Assembly: GCF_001612905.1 (NCBI RefSeq)
Contig: NZ_BDBI01000024.1
Location: 186,001 to 250,000 of the forward strand
Reading direction: 5' to 3'
Length of the DNA: 64,000 nt
Source: Nocardia ignorata NBRC 108230
Lineage (GTDB): Bacteria; Actinomycetota; Actinomycetes; Mycobacteriales; Mycobacteriaceae
Position 1 is the first letter of the stretch; each line of letters begins with the position of its first letter. Position numbers and translations under genes: made by a program. The notes beneath the pieces are model-generated. The model searched no databases. It had not been told where the DNA came from and saw only the letters and a list, made by a program, of their open reading frames with translations. Shown here piece after piece: positions 26,086 to 34,026 of the stretch.

Positions 26086-27229
26086 GCCGCATCGGCAACC
26101 GGTCGAACCGCCAGTCGTTGCGCAGCACGAGGGCGGCCAGGCCCAGTAGGTCGAGGCCGGTCTCGGTGAGCACGGCGGTGAGGGCCGGCCGGTCGTAGGG
26201 GCCGGTGGCCAGGTCCGTGGCGATCCGCTGTTCGGCGGCCGCGTCGACGGCGCGGGTGCGCAGTTGTGCGATGCCGATCGCGCTGCCGGTCCAGGTGAGC
26301 GCACCCCAGCCGCGTTCGTGGGCGTGGGCGCGCACCAGTTCGGCCTGAAGCCTGTTGTGGTGGAACATGGTCCGGCCCAGCGGTACCACGTCGATCAGCA
26401 CCGTTCGGCCGTCGCTGAGCCGGGCGGCGACCGAGGGGTAGTGCACGTGGTTCTCACCCGCGAACGTGTAGGTGAGGGCGGCGGGTTCCTCCTGGAATGC
26501 CGCGACGGCCGGGCTGGCGTCGAGCGTGCGCAGCAGGCGGGCGACCAGCGCCGAGTCGTAGGCGACGTCGCGCCCGGCCTTGGCCAGGTAGAACCGGCCG
26601 CGCCCGTCGTCGTCGGCATCGGCCACCCGCGCCGAGACGGTGGGTAACGGGGCGGGGGAGCAGTCCGGCCAGTCGGTCCCCGCGAGTACGGCGTCCAGGT
26701 CGTCGATGTCGTCGTCCGGGGCGTGCAGTTTGGCCAGGATGCTCGCGGTCTTCTTCTGCCAGCCCAGGATTCGCTGCATGACATAGCCGGCGACCCGCCG
26801 GGCGTCGGTCTGGTCGTGTCCGGCCAGGCGCAATTTCAGATACGACCATTCCATGGCGACCAGGTCGGTGTCGGTCGCGTAGGTCTCGGTGAGCAGGGTG
26901 CGCACCAGGCGCAGATCGCCCGCCTCACGCGGGTATCGGTGTGCGAACACCTCGGCGGAGCGGTGTCCGGATCGGGTGGCCTCGCGCAGGATGCGCCCGA
27001 TCGCCTTGGTGTAGAGCTGACGGGCGCGGTCGCGGGCGAGGTCGTAGCGGGCGCCGACGCGGGTAAGGGTTTCCGGGCGCTGCCCGCCGATGCCCAGGCG
27101 CAGCCCCACCACCCGCGCCTCGCGGGCCGCGCGTTCGGCGTGGTCGACGAGCAGTTCGCCGACCAGCTCGTCGAGCTCCTCGAGCTCGAACGAGACGTCG
27201 GCGGCGATGTCGTGGCCCGGTTTTCTCAT
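26024..27229 (-). CDS. Protein with sigma-70 region 4-like HTH and TnsA-like domain
   Basis: 401 residues. Residues 40-83 ('VGLRLGIGGQRPETLTRVGA' then 'RDRARQLYTKAIGRIL') look like a sigma-70 region 4 helix-turn-helix. Residues about 243-315 resemble the TnsA/restriction-endonuclease fold ('AFQEEPAALTYTF', 'HYPSVAARLSDGRTVLIDVV'), but the expected Asp of 'YxPD' is Ser266 and the Lys of 'xVK' is Val, so catalysis is doubtful. Regions 2 and 3 of a sigma factor are absent. ATG 27229 is clear. It converges on the CoiA-like gene with a 62-base overlap, which suggests a long-standing pair. Function unknown; DNA binding is likely. Confidence 0.55.
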   Translation of the reverse strand: MRKPGHDIAADVSFELEELDELVGELLVDHAERAAREARVVGLRLGIGGQRPETLTRVGARYDLARDRARQLYTKAIGRILREATRSGHRSAEVFAHRYPREAGDLRLVRTLLTETYATDTDLVAMEWSYLKLRLAGHDQTDARRVAGYVMQRILGWQKKTASILAKLHAPDDDIDDLDAVLAGTDWPDCSPAPLPTVSARVADADDDGRGRFYLAKAGRDVAYDSALVARLLRTLDASPAVAAFQEEPAALTYTFAGENHVHYPSVAARLSDGRTVLIDVVPLGRTMFHHNRLQAELVRAHAHERGWGALTWTGSAIGIAQLRTRAVDAAAEQRIATDLATGPYDRPALTAVLTETGLDLLGLAALVLRNDWRFDRLPMRLSASPSPRRAPRQPAASRSR

Positions 27230-27268
27230 GATCGCGTCAGCGTAGCGGCGAACACCGACAATGTTGTG

Positions 27269-28342
27269 TCACAGCGACGTCAGGTACTCGCTGTAGAACA
27301 GGCACAGCCCCGTCGCCGAGGCGATGCCCGCCAGCACCCAGAACCGGATGATGACCGTCGTCTCCGGCCAGTTGTCGAGTTCGAAATGGTGGTGGAACGG
27401 CGCCATCCGGAACAGCCGGGTGTGGGTGGTGCGGAAGACGACGATCTGCAGCACCACCGACATGATCTCGGCGACGAACAGTCCACCGAGCACCACCGCG
27501 AGCAGTTCGGTGTGGCTGGTGATCGACAGCCCGGCCAGCAGACCGCCGAGGCCGAGGGATCCGGTGTCGCCCATGAAGATCTTGGCGGGCGCGGCGTTCC
27601 ACCACAGGAATCCGACACAGGCCGCCGCTCCGGCCGCGCTCACCATCGCCAGGTCCAGCGGGTCGCGGACGGTGTAGCAGGCGCGGCCGGGGGTGATCTC
27701 GCAGGAGTGGTCGTACTGCCACAGCGTGATCACCACGTAGGCGCCGAGGGTCAGGGTCATCGACCCGGCGGCCAGCCCGTCGAGCCCGTCGGTGATGTTC
27801 ACCGCGTTCGACCAGGCGACCACCAGCAGCACCACGAACAGCACGAAGAACAGCGACGCGAAGGTGATGGTCGGGATGTCGCGCACATACGACAGGTTGC
27901 GGCCCGCCGGAGTGAGTCCGGTGGCGCCGGGGAATCGCAGTACCAGCACCGCGAACACGACCGCCGCCGAGATCTGCCCCAGATATTTGCCCGCCGCGGT
28001 GAGCCCGAGGTTGCGGTGTTTGCGCAGCTTGATCGAGTCGTCGAGAAAACCGACCACGCCGAGCGCCGAGGCGAGCAGCAGCACCAGAACGCCCGACGCG
28101 CTGGGACCCGGTGCGTCCCACAGTGTTCCGATCAGGTGCGAGCCCAGGTAGCCGCCCCACACGCCAGCGCCGATGGCTAGACCACCCATCGTCGGTGTGC
28201 CGCGTTTGGTGTGGTGGCTGGCGGGCCCGTCGATCCGGATCTCCTGCCCGAAACCGCGCCGCGCGAACACCCGGATGAGCACCGGGGTGAGCGTGATGGT
28301 GATGAACAGGGCGATGCCCGCCGACAACAGGATCTGTCTCAC
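27269..28342 (-). CDS. mraY: Phospho-N-acetylmuramoyl-pentapeptide-transferase (MraY), outside the division cluster
   Basis: Forms lipid I from UDP-MurNAc-pentapeptide and undecaprenyl phosphate at the membrane. 357 residues with ten helices. All family signatures are intact: 'FLDDSIKLRKHRNLGLTAAGKY' (Asp pair), 'NAVNITDGLDGLAAG', 'AKIFMGDTGSLGLGG' and 'FRMAPFHHHFEL'. GTG 28342 is chosen over the upstream 28372 because GGAGGGG lies about five bases before it and family length then fits. No mur, fts or mraW gene is near, so this copy is separate from any dcw cluster. It may be a second, specialised mraY or a relocated sole copy; the window cannot tell which. Confidence 0.9.
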   Translation of the reverse strand: MRQILLSAGIALFITITLTPVLIRVFARRGFGQEIRIDGPASHHTKRGTPTMGGLAIGAGVWGGYLGSHLIGTLWDAPGPSASGVLVLLLASALGVVGFLDDSIKLRKHRNLGLTAAGKYLGQISAAVVFAVLVLRFPGATGLTPAGRNLSYVRDIPTITFASLFFVLFVVLLVVAWSNAVNITDGLDGLAAGSMTLTLGAYVVITLWQYDHSCEITPGRACYTVRDPLDLAMVSAAGAAACVGFLWWNAAPAKIFMGDTGSLGLGGLLAGLSITSHTELLAVVLGGLFVAEIMSVVLQIVVFRTTHTRLFRMAPFHHHFELDNWPETTVIIRFWVLAGIASATGLCLFYSEYLTSL

Positions 28343-28444
28343 ATTGCCCCTCCGTCCCGCCTGTCCCGCCATCCGCTGCGGCCCCGGCGGCGCCGTGCCG
28401 ATCCTAGGGGAGGCCGCCGGGTTGCGGCGCGGGAGTGATCGGGG

Positions 28445-29086
28445 TTACAGGCTCTTCGGTCGCACGGTCATGGTCAGCACGTCCGGGACCGCATCGAGGG
28501 CGCGGCGTACTTCGGTGGCCAATCCTCCGGCGGTGCGGTCGTCGTGGGCGGTCCACGCGCCGAGCGCGCAATGGAACGCGGCGACCAGGATGTCGACGGC
28601 GAGGCGTAGATGCAGGGTGCGGTCCTCGCCCACTTCCAGTTGGCGGTGCAGCAGGGTGACTGCCGCGCCGCTCGTCCGATCGCAGAATTGCAGATTGTGC
28701 CCGGCCATCGACGGGGTGACGCCCACGAGGCGATGGCTCAGCGCGGCACGCCGTGGCCACTCGCCGACGGCGACGCGGTCGACGGCCGCCAGCAGCGCGT
28801 CCCGGAGCACGCGCAGGAGCTCGGTTTCGCGTAGCTCGCCGCGTTCCAGCTCTTCCAGGAAGGCGAGCCAGAGGTCCTGCAGTGGCGCCATCGCCACGTC
28901 TTCCTTGCCTGCGAAGGTGCGGAAGAACGTGCGCTTGGAAACCTCGACGGACTCGCACAGCTCGTCCAGGGTGACGGCATCGAACCCACGCTCGGTGAAC
29001 AGCCGGAGAGCGGAGTCGATCAACGCGTGCCGGGTTCGTAGCTTTTTCCGTTCGCGCAGCGGCAACTCGTCTATCGCTACGTCCAT
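28445..29086 (-). CDS. TetR-family regulator
   Basis: 213 residues. N-terminal HTH: 'RTRHALIDSALRLFTERGFDAVTLDELCESVEVSKRTFFRTFAGKED'-like order across residues 18-65, with the Phe-Phe turn typical of the family. The C-terminal ligand domain is not assignable. It diverges from the quinone-oxidoreductase gene; a perfect 7-1-7 inverted repeat lies in the 113 bases between them and is the likely operator for both. Confidence 0.88.
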   Translation of the reverse strand: MDVAIDELPLRERKKLRTRHALIDSALRLFTERGFDAVTLDELCESVEVSKRTFFRTFAGKEDVAMAPLQDLWLAFLEELERGELRETELLRVLRDALLAAVDRVAVGEWPRRAALSHRLVGVTPSMAGHNLQFCDRTSGAAVTLLHRQLEVGEDRTLHLRLAVDILVAAFHCALGAWTAHDDRTAGGLATEVRRALDAVPDVLTMTVRPKSL

Positions 29087-29116
29087 CGTCTCAGCCTAGC
29101 GATGACCGACAGCGAA

Positions 29117-29148
29117 TGCCACTTGACAGCAATTGCCACTCAGTGGCA
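29117..29148. promoter_or_regulatory. Putative TetR operator overlapping a promoter
   Basis: TGCCACT C AGTGGCA at 29134-29148 is a perfect inverted repeat, and an extra TGCCACT half-site starts at 29117. TTGACA at 29123-29128 is a consensus -35 element lying between them. Binding here would block transcription of the oxidoreductase, the tetR gene, or both. Confidence 0.55.
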
Positions 29149-29199
29149 CTTTTGCAGCGCGGCTTATCTGCCGTGTTGTCACAAGAGAAGGCCCTGGAT

Positions 29200-30129
29200 A
29201 TGCGAGCACTGCTGGTCGACCGTTCCGCCCCCGCCGGACTCCGCCTCGGATCGGTCCCGGACCCCGATCCGGCCCCGAATCAGGTGTTGGTGCGGGTTGC
29301 CGCGACTTCGTTGAACCACGGCGAGGTGACCCATCTCGTTCCCGGCGCCGACGCGGGCACGGTTCTGGGTTGGGACGCTTCGGGGGTGGTCGAGCGTGCG
29401 GCTGCCGATGGCTCGGGACCGGCTGTGGGCACGCCGGTGGTCACGCTCGGACCGGCCGGTGCCTGGGCCGAATTGCGTGCTGTGGATACCGAATTCGTCG
29501 GAGTCGCACCGGTAGGTGCCGACCTCGCAGCCCTCAGTACGGTGCCGGTGGCGGGCGCGTCGGCGTTGCGCGCATTGCACCGGCTCGGCCCGTTGCTGGG
29601 GCGCAGGGTTCTCGTCACCGGTGCGTCCGGTGCGGTCGGCCGTTACGCGGTGCAGCTGGCGCGTCTCGGTGGTGCAGAGGTCGTCGCGGTGACCTCGAAC
29701 CCGGACGTGCATCGTGACAGCATTCGGGTGCTCGGTGCCGGACAGGTGATAGCGGACCCGATGGAACTCGACGGCCGCGTCGACGGTGTGATCGACCTCG
29801 TCGGTGGAGCGCAGATGGTTGCCGCCTTCGAGTCGCTCGCGGAGGGTGGGACGCTCGTCTCGGTCGGGCATGCCTCGGGTGCGCCAGAGCGGTTCCCATT
29901 CGGCACCTTCTTCGGCGATGCGGGCAGGCACGACCGCTCGATCGTGACGTTCTTCCTGCTCGGCTGCCGTGATCTCGGCCGTGATCTCACCTGGCTCGCC
30001 GACCGGGTCGCCGCGGGTGTTCTCGACCCGCAGGTCGTCTGGCGAGGCGACTGGTCCGCCGCGGACGAGGCGGTCACCGCATTGCGCGACCGCCGACTGC
30101 ACGGCAAGGCCGTCCTCGAGCTGGGCTGA
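29200..30129 (+). CDS. Zinc-independent NADPH:quinone oxidoreductase (MDR family)
   Basis: 309 residues of the medium-chain dehydrogenase/reductase superfamily. N-terminal GroES-like part ('NQVLVRVAATSLNHGEVTHL'), Rossmann part ('RRVLVTGASGAVGRYAVQLARLGGAEVVAV'), and 'GGTLVSVGHASG'. The Cys/His ligands for catalytic zinc are absent, as in quinone oxidoreductases. ATG 29200 is preceded by AGAGAAGG at good spacing; the frame extends to 29116 without similarity. Probably repressed by the divergent TetR and induced by a small reactive carbonyl or quinone (inference). A perfect hairpin follows the stop. Confidence 0.85.
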   Translation: MRALLVDRSAPAGLRLGSVPDPDPAPNQVLVRVAATSLNHGEVTHLVPGADAGTVLGWDASGVVERAAADGSGPAVGTPVVTLGPAGAWAELRAVDTEFVGVAPVGADLAALSTVPVAGASALRALHRLGPLLGRRVLVTGASGAVGRYAVQLARLGGAEVVAVTSNPDVHRDSIRVLGAGQVIADPMELDGRVDGVIDLVGGAQMVAAFESLAEGGTLVSVGHASGAPERFPFGTFFGDAGRHDRSIVTFFLLGCRDLGRDLTWLADRVAAGVLDPQVVWRGDWSAADEAVTALRDRRLHGKAVLELG

Positions 30130-30148
30130 CCGGGTCCACGACGCAAAC

Positions 30149-30180
30149 AAGTCAGGCCCCCTCGAAAGGGGGCCTGACTT
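30149..30180. terminator. Strong hairpin, probably a bidirectional terminator
   Basis: AAGTCAGGCCCCC and GGGGGCCTGACTT form a perfect 13-base-pair stem with a TCGAAA loop. It lies between the oxidoreductase stop and the 3' end of the oppositely oriented tRNA group, so it can serve both. On the minus strand it is followed by TTGTTTG. Confidence 0.8.
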
Positions 30181-30181
30181 G

Positions 30182-30256
30182 TGGTGCGCGATACTGGGAT
30201 TGAACCAGTGACCTCTTCCGTGTCAGGGAAGCGCTCTCCCGCTGAGCTAATCGCGC
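30182..30256 (-). tRNA. tRNA-Val (GAC)
   Basis: Full cloverleaf on the minus strand: acceptor GCGCGAT pairs with ATCGCGC; D arm TAGCTCAGCGGGAGAGC; anticodon loop CTGACAC gives GAC; T arm GGTTCAATCCC. CCA is encoded (positions 30184-30182 read in reverse). It is the most downstream gene of three minus-strand tRNAs. Confidence 0.95.
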
Positions 30257-30257
30257 G

Positions 30258-30328
30258 AGGTGGAGACGGGAATCGAACCCGTGTGCACGGCTTTGCAGGC
30301 CGTTGCCTCACCACTCGGCCACTCCACC
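30258..30328 (-). tRNA. tRNA-Cys (GCA)
   Basis: Acceptor GGTGGAG pairs with CTCCACC, discriminator T, anticodon stem ACGGC/GCCGT with loop CTGCAAA giving GCA, T arm GGTTCGATTCC. CCA is not encoded. One base separates it from tRNA-Val. Confidence 0.95.
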
Positions 30329-30373
30329 GCGCAAAGGAGGATGGCATATTACTAGTGCCTAACCTACCTCTCG

Positions 30374-30445
30374 AGCGGATGACGGGATTCGAACCCGCGA
30401 CCCTCACCTTGGCAAGGTGATGCGCTACCACTGCGCTACATCCGC
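30374..30445 (-). tRNA. tRNA-Gly (GCC)
   Basis: Acceptor GCGGATG pairs with CATCCGC, discriminator T, anticodon loop TTGCCAA in a TCACC/GGTGA stem gives GCC, T arm GGTTCGAATCC. CCA is not encoded. First gene of the minus-strand Gly-Cys-Val group. Confidence 0.95.
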
Positions 30446-30772
30446 ATTCACACTTCCAGAGGAGCTCGTCCCGGGGGCCTTGCTGCTCTCCGTGGTGCGA
30501 TGAGAACATTAGCCGACGCGCGGCGAAGACTACAAATCGCCTGGTTAGACGGCACAAATGTGAATTACATGCGTGTTGTCCGGTGGCGCGGCGATGACCG
30601 GTGGCCGAACTTCGGGTACCGCGCCGCACCCGCACGTTCCGGACCCTTCTCATCTACCGGGCGCGCCGCCCGAACTTCCCGTTCACAAGGCGATTTGGTG
30701 TCTCCCGGGTACCCCGTGCTAATGTTTCGTCTCGTTCGAGAGGCCGCACAAACAGCCCCTCGCAACCAGCCC
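30446..30772. other. Intergenic region between divergent tRNA genes
   Basis: No protein gene is supported in these 327 bases; the open frames across it lack codon bias and ribosome sites. It must carry promoters for the minus-strand tRNA group and the plus-strand tRNA-Val, but no clear -35/-10 pair stands out. Confidence 0.5.
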
Positions 30773-30844
30773 GGTCCTATAGCTCAGCGGGAGAGCGTCC
30801 GCCTCACACGCGGAAGGTCGCTGGTTCGAAACCAGCTAGGACCA
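30773..30844 (+). tRNA. tRNA-Val (CAC)
   Basis: Acceptor GGTCCTA pairs with TAGGACC, discriminator A, D arm TAGCTCAGCGGGAGAGC, anticodon stem TCCGC/GCGGA with loop CTCACAC giving CAC, T arm GGTTCGAAACC. CCA is not encoded. It is a second valine isoacceptor in the window, facing away from tRNA-Val(GAC). Confidence 0.95.
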
Positions 30845-30850
30845 CAGAAG

Positions 30851-30889
30851 AAGCAGGTCAGCACCTTTTCGGTGAGGGCCTGCTTTTTT
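30851..30889 (+). terminator. Rho-independent terminator of tRNA-Val (CAC)
   Basis: AAGCAGG at 30851-30857 pairs with CCTGCTT at 30879-30885, with an inner CACC/GGTG pairing and a TTTTC loop, and a run of six T at 30884-30889. It sits directly after the tRNA. Confidence 0.85.
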
Positions 30890-30909
30890 CGTATCCCGAG
30901 GGTGGCCGC

Positions 30910-31755
30910 TTACGATCGCCGCTCTGTCGCGATACGGACGAGGTCGGCGACAGCCTTCGAGCTGCTGTGCGGCGGCCAGCAGATGACCGTCGTCACGGGC
31001 GGGGCATCCGGCACCGGCACGACCGCGAACGCGTCGCTCAGCTGAGCCCGAAGCGACTCGGGTACGACCGCGCAAGCCCGCCCGAGCGCGATCAGCTGCA
31101 TCAGCTGGCTGTAATTGCGAACCTCAGGGCCGGGGCCGTCCGGGAAACTTCCATCGCGCCGAAGCCAGCGCGGCAGGGGCAGGTCCGACAGGGCACCGAT
31201 CTCAGCCATCGACAGGTGGGATCGGCCGGCGACGGAGTGTCCCGCGGGCAGCACAGCGACCTGCGGCTCGGTATACAGATCCTCGGTGTCGAACCCAGCC
31301 GTCGAGTCGTACGGCCGATGCAGCAGAGCGACATCGGCAGACCCGTTGCGCAACAGGGCTTCCGGTTCACCGGGCCCGCACAGCACCACCTCGACAGGCA
31401 CAGCACCGACCTCGGCGGCGTAAACGTCCAACAGCCTCGACAACAGTTCGCTCGACGCACCCGCCTTGGCGGCCAGCACCACACCCGGGCGATCGGCAGC
31501 GGCCCGGCGAGTACGGCGCTCAGCGGCTTCGACCGCCTCGAGCGCGACCCTGGCCTCCCGCAGCAGCACCGACCCGGCCTCGGTCAACGCGACCGCGCGA
31601 GCGGAGCGCCGCAGCAGAACCGTTCCCAGCCGCCGTTCGAGCCGCTGGATCGCCCGCGACAGCGGCGGTTGCGCGATCGCTAGCCGCCGCGCCGCCCGCC
31701 CGAAGTGCAACTCCTCCGCGACGGCGACGAAGTAGCGCAACTCCCGGGTCTCCAC
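30910..31755 (-). CDS. LysR-family transcriptional regulator
   Basis: 281 residues from GTG 31755. HTH 'ELRYFVAVAEELHFGRAARRL' and 'QPPLSRAIQRLERRLGTVLL', 'RSARAVALTEAGSVLL', then a periplasmic-binding-like effector domain ('VALLHRPYDSTAGFDTEDLYTEPQVAVLPAGH'). The start is fixed by the family; the frame extends to 31830 without similarity. It diverges from a flavodoxin-like quinone-reductase gene, with a T-N11-A palindrome between them, the classical LysR arrangement. Confidence 0.9.
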   Translation of the reverse strand: METRELRYFVAVAEELHFGRAARRLAIAQPPLSRAIQRLERRLGTVLLRRSARAVALTEAGSVLLREARVALEAVEAAERRTRRAAADRPGVVLAAKAGASSELLSRLLDVYAAEVGAVPVEVVLCGPGEPEALLRNGSADVALLHRPYDSTAGFDTEDLYTEPQVAVLPAGHSVAGRSHLSMAEIGALSDLPLPRWLRRDGSFPDGPGPEVRNYSQLMQLIALGRACAVVPESLRAQLSDAFAVVPVPDAPPVTTVICWPPHSSSKAVADLVRIATERRS

Positions 31756-31786
31756 CAGCGCATCGTAACCAGCCACCACCACCGTC

Positions 31787-31803
31787 GATACCGCTGCGGT
31801 ATC
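31787..31803. promoter_or_regulatory. LysR-type operator (T-N11-A)
   Basis: GATACCG CTG CGGTATC is a perfect 7-3-7 inverted repeat containing T-N11-A (31789-31801), the core of LysR recognition sites. A partial copy, CGGTATTGG, follows at about 31818. It lies 31 bases before the lysR start and about 100 bases before the flavodoxin-like gene. Confidence 0.65.
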
Positions 31804-31904
31804 GCTGCCGACCCAGTCGGTATTGGTCACGCCGCCTGGCCGCGCCGCAGCATCGAGAGGCCGTCACTACCCATGACGGCCATCGCTCGAACACAGGAGT
31901 ACCG

Positions 31905-32453
31905 ATGATCAACGTCGCAGTGATCTACTACAGCCGCACCGGGAGTATCAAGGGGCTGGCAGAAGCCGCGGCCGACGGCGCCGCCGGTGCAGGCGCCCAG
32001 GTGCGCTTGCTCCCGGCGGACGAGGCAGGCAACGCCGACCTGGAATGGGCCGATGTCGTCCTGTTCGGGACGCCCAGTCACTACGGCACGATCGCCGCCG
32101 GGCTCAAGACGTTCATCGACGGCACCGGTGACCTCTGGCGGACCGGCCGACTGGCCGACAAGGTGTACGGAGCCTTCGTCTCCAGCGCGAGCACGCACGG
32201 CGGTCAGGAGACCACCCTTGCCACCTTCACGACGATCTTCACCCACTGGGGCGGGATCATCGTGCCGCCCGGCTTCACCGCGCCGGTGTCTGCCGCCGAA
32301 CAGATGCGGTCCGGCAACCCCCACGGCGCCGGACACGTCGCCGGCTTCGGCAACCCGCCGACGGAGTTCGCACTGGCCGCTGCCCGCCATCAGGCGGGAC
32401 GCGCTGTCGGCGTGGCTGCCCAACTGGCATCGGCCACCGCATCGGCTCGGTAG
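31905..32453 (+). CDS. WrbA/flavodoxin-like NAD(P)H:quinone reductase
   Basis: 182 residues of the flavodoxin fold. FMN phosphate loop 'IYYSRTGSIKGLAEAAADGA', isoalloxazine contacts 'FGTPSHYGTIAAGLKTFIDGTGDLW' and 'ASTHGGQETTLATFTTIFTHWG', all typical of WrbA. Expected to perform two-electron reduction of quinones, limiting redox cycling. ATG 31905 has ACAGGAGT upstream. Likely activated by the divergent LysR through the palindrome. Confidence 0.88.
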   Translation: MINVAVIYYSRTGSIKGLAEAAADGAAGAGAQVRLLPADEAGNADLEWADVVLFGTPSHYGTIAAGLKTFIDGTGDLWRTGRLADKVYGAFVSSASTHGGQETTLATFTTIFTHWGGIIVPPGFTAPVSAAEQMRSGNPHGAGHVAGFGNPPTEFALAAARHQAGRAVGVAAQLASATASAR

Positions 32454-32847
32454 TGAACTCGCGGGTAGCCATCTCGATGCTGTCTCCTGGGCCGTGAACG
32501 TGCGTTACCCGGATTCGGACGTTCCACATTCTGGACCGCTATGTTTTCCGATGGGCGCGCGATGGGGGCCGGGTGACCGCGTGGACCGGCGGTGAGCGCG
32601 GCGCGGTGCGATCAATGCGGCCGGTGGGCGCCGGATCATCCGCCTCACCAGGCGTCGCGGCGGTCACACGGAGCCCATGCGAGTTCGGTACGGAATGCCC
32701 GAATTCGGCCGAGGCGCGATCGCGCCATGCCGAGGGATCCGAGATGCGTTTGCTGAAAGTGTGCTGTAGGTATCCTTTGCGCGTCCTGATAGCAAGGGCC
32801 GATCGGATATCCGTTCGGCCTCATGAGAATCGGAGGTCTGCGCGCAC
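32454..32847. other. Intergenic region before the E1-like gene
   Basis: 394 bases with no convincing gene on either strand. Near its end TTTGCTGAAA (about 32749) and TATCCT (32771-32776) could form a promoter for the E1-like gene, and GGAGG at 32832-32836 is its probable ribosome site. Lower coding periodicity than the flanks. Confidence 0.4.
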
Positions 32848-34026
32848 ATGGTTCCGCAACGCTCGGTCCCGCGTCCGGCGGTACTCACGCCCGGCGCTGC
32901 GACATCGCAATTCCGTCCCGTGCTGCTCGACGCGTCGAGCCGGGAAGGACTGCGTGACCTGGAAGCGCTGGCGGCATCGGGTGCTGTCGGCGCGGTGCAC
33001 GACACGATCGAAGATCAGCTCGACGAACTGATTCGCAGCGAGGACCCCGCTGTCGCGCACTCGGCGGACTCACTGGCGGTGGCGCGTCACCGAATCAGTG
33101 GCGGGATGCCGCTGTGGCAGTGGGGGACATGGGTGTTCTATCCGTGGAACGGTCGACTGGTGCATGTGCTGCCACGCGAGCATTTCCAGCGGCTGCGCAC
33201 CGATCGCAACCGCGACAAGATCGACCGGGCCCAGCAGCACGACCTGCGTGGGCGGCGGATCGGTGTGGTCGGCCTGTCGGTGGGCAACAGCGCGGCCGTC
33301 ACGCTGGCCATGGAAGGAGTCGGCGGATCCTTCCGGCTGGCCGACTTCGACAGCCTCGGGCTGTCGAACCTGAACCGGCTGCGGGCCGGGGTGAGTGATC
33401 TCGGTGTTTCCAAGGCCGTGCTGGCGGCACGCCAGATGTTCGAGATCGACCCCTACCTCGACATCGAGCTGTTCACCACCGGGCTGACCGAGGAATCGAT
33501 CGGGCCGTTCTTCGACGGCGTCGACGGCACCGCTGCGCTGGATCTGCTGGTCGAGGAATGCGACACGGTGTGGGCGAAAGTCGCCGCTCGCGAATACGCG
33601 CGGCGCCGAGGGATTCCGGTCCTGATGGATGCCAACGACCGCGGACTGCTCGATGTGGAACGGTTCGATCTCGAACCCCACCGCCCGCTGTTCCACGGCC
33701 GGATCGGTACGTCCACCTCGTCCGATGTCGCGCGGATGGATCGCGGCGAACTGCTGTCTTTCCTGCTCACGGTGGTCGACGAACCCCGGCTGAGCCCGGC
33801 GATGCGCGACGCCATCGGTGAGATCGGTCGCAGCCTGTCCAGCTGGCCCCAACTCGCCTCCGGGGTGATGCTCGGCGGCGCCCTGGTAGCGGACACGGCT
33901 CGACGCATCCTGCTCGGCGAGCCGATCCCGTCGGGGCGAACCTATATCGACCTCGACGAACTCATACCCGCTCTGGGCCAGGGCATCTCGCCGGAATTCG
34001 TGCGGGCGATGGAGGAAGTCCGATGA
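32848..34026 (+). CDS. E1-like (ThiF/MoeB/HesA superfamily) adenylyltransferase-like protein
   Basis: 392 residues. The Rossmann core begins near residue 135: 'RRIGVVGLSVGNSAAVTLAMEG', 'RLADFDSLGLSNLNRLRAG' (Asp168, Asn174, Arg177), 'SKAVLAARQMFEIDPYLDI', 'ECDTVWAKVAAREYARRRGIPVLM'. These are the ATP- and carrier-tail-binding features of E1-like enzymes. No CxxC zinc pair and no assured catalytic cysteine are present. An N-terminal region of about 130 residues has no known fold to me. It resembles the E1-like half of MoeY-type mycobacterial proteins, without the nitroreductase half. ATG 32848, GGAGG eleven bases upstream. Stop overlaps the GNAT start (ATGA). Confidence 0.7.
   Translation: MVPQRSVPRPAVLTPGAATSQFRPVLLDASSREGLRDLEALAASGAVGAVHDTIEDQLDELIRSEDPAVAHSADSLAVARHRISGGMPLWQWGTWVFYPWNGRLVHVLPREHFQRLRTDRNRDKIDRAQQHDLRGRRIGVVGLSVGNSAAVTLAMEGVGGSFRLADFDSLGLSNLNRLRAGVSDLGVSKAVLAARQMFEIDPYLDIELFTTGLTEESIGPFFDGVDGTAALDLLVEECDTVWAKVAAREYARRRGIPVLMDANDRGLLDVERFDLEPHRPLFHGRIGTSTSSDVARMDRGELLSFLLTVVDEPRLSPAMRDAIGEIGRSLSSWPQLASGVMLGGALVADTARRILLGEPIPSGRTYIDLDELIPALGQGISPEFVRAMEEVR

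Noticed and set aside
24748..26304. N-terminal extension of the disordered protein to 1256 residues
   Set aside because: It runs antisense through the CoiA-like gene and the intergenic promoter; ATG 24747 has a ribosome site and begins a plausible helix.
30182..30889. tRNA cluster as an integration site of a mobile element
   Set aside because: No integrase, no repeated tRNA 3' end and no phage genes are visible in the neighbouring sequence.
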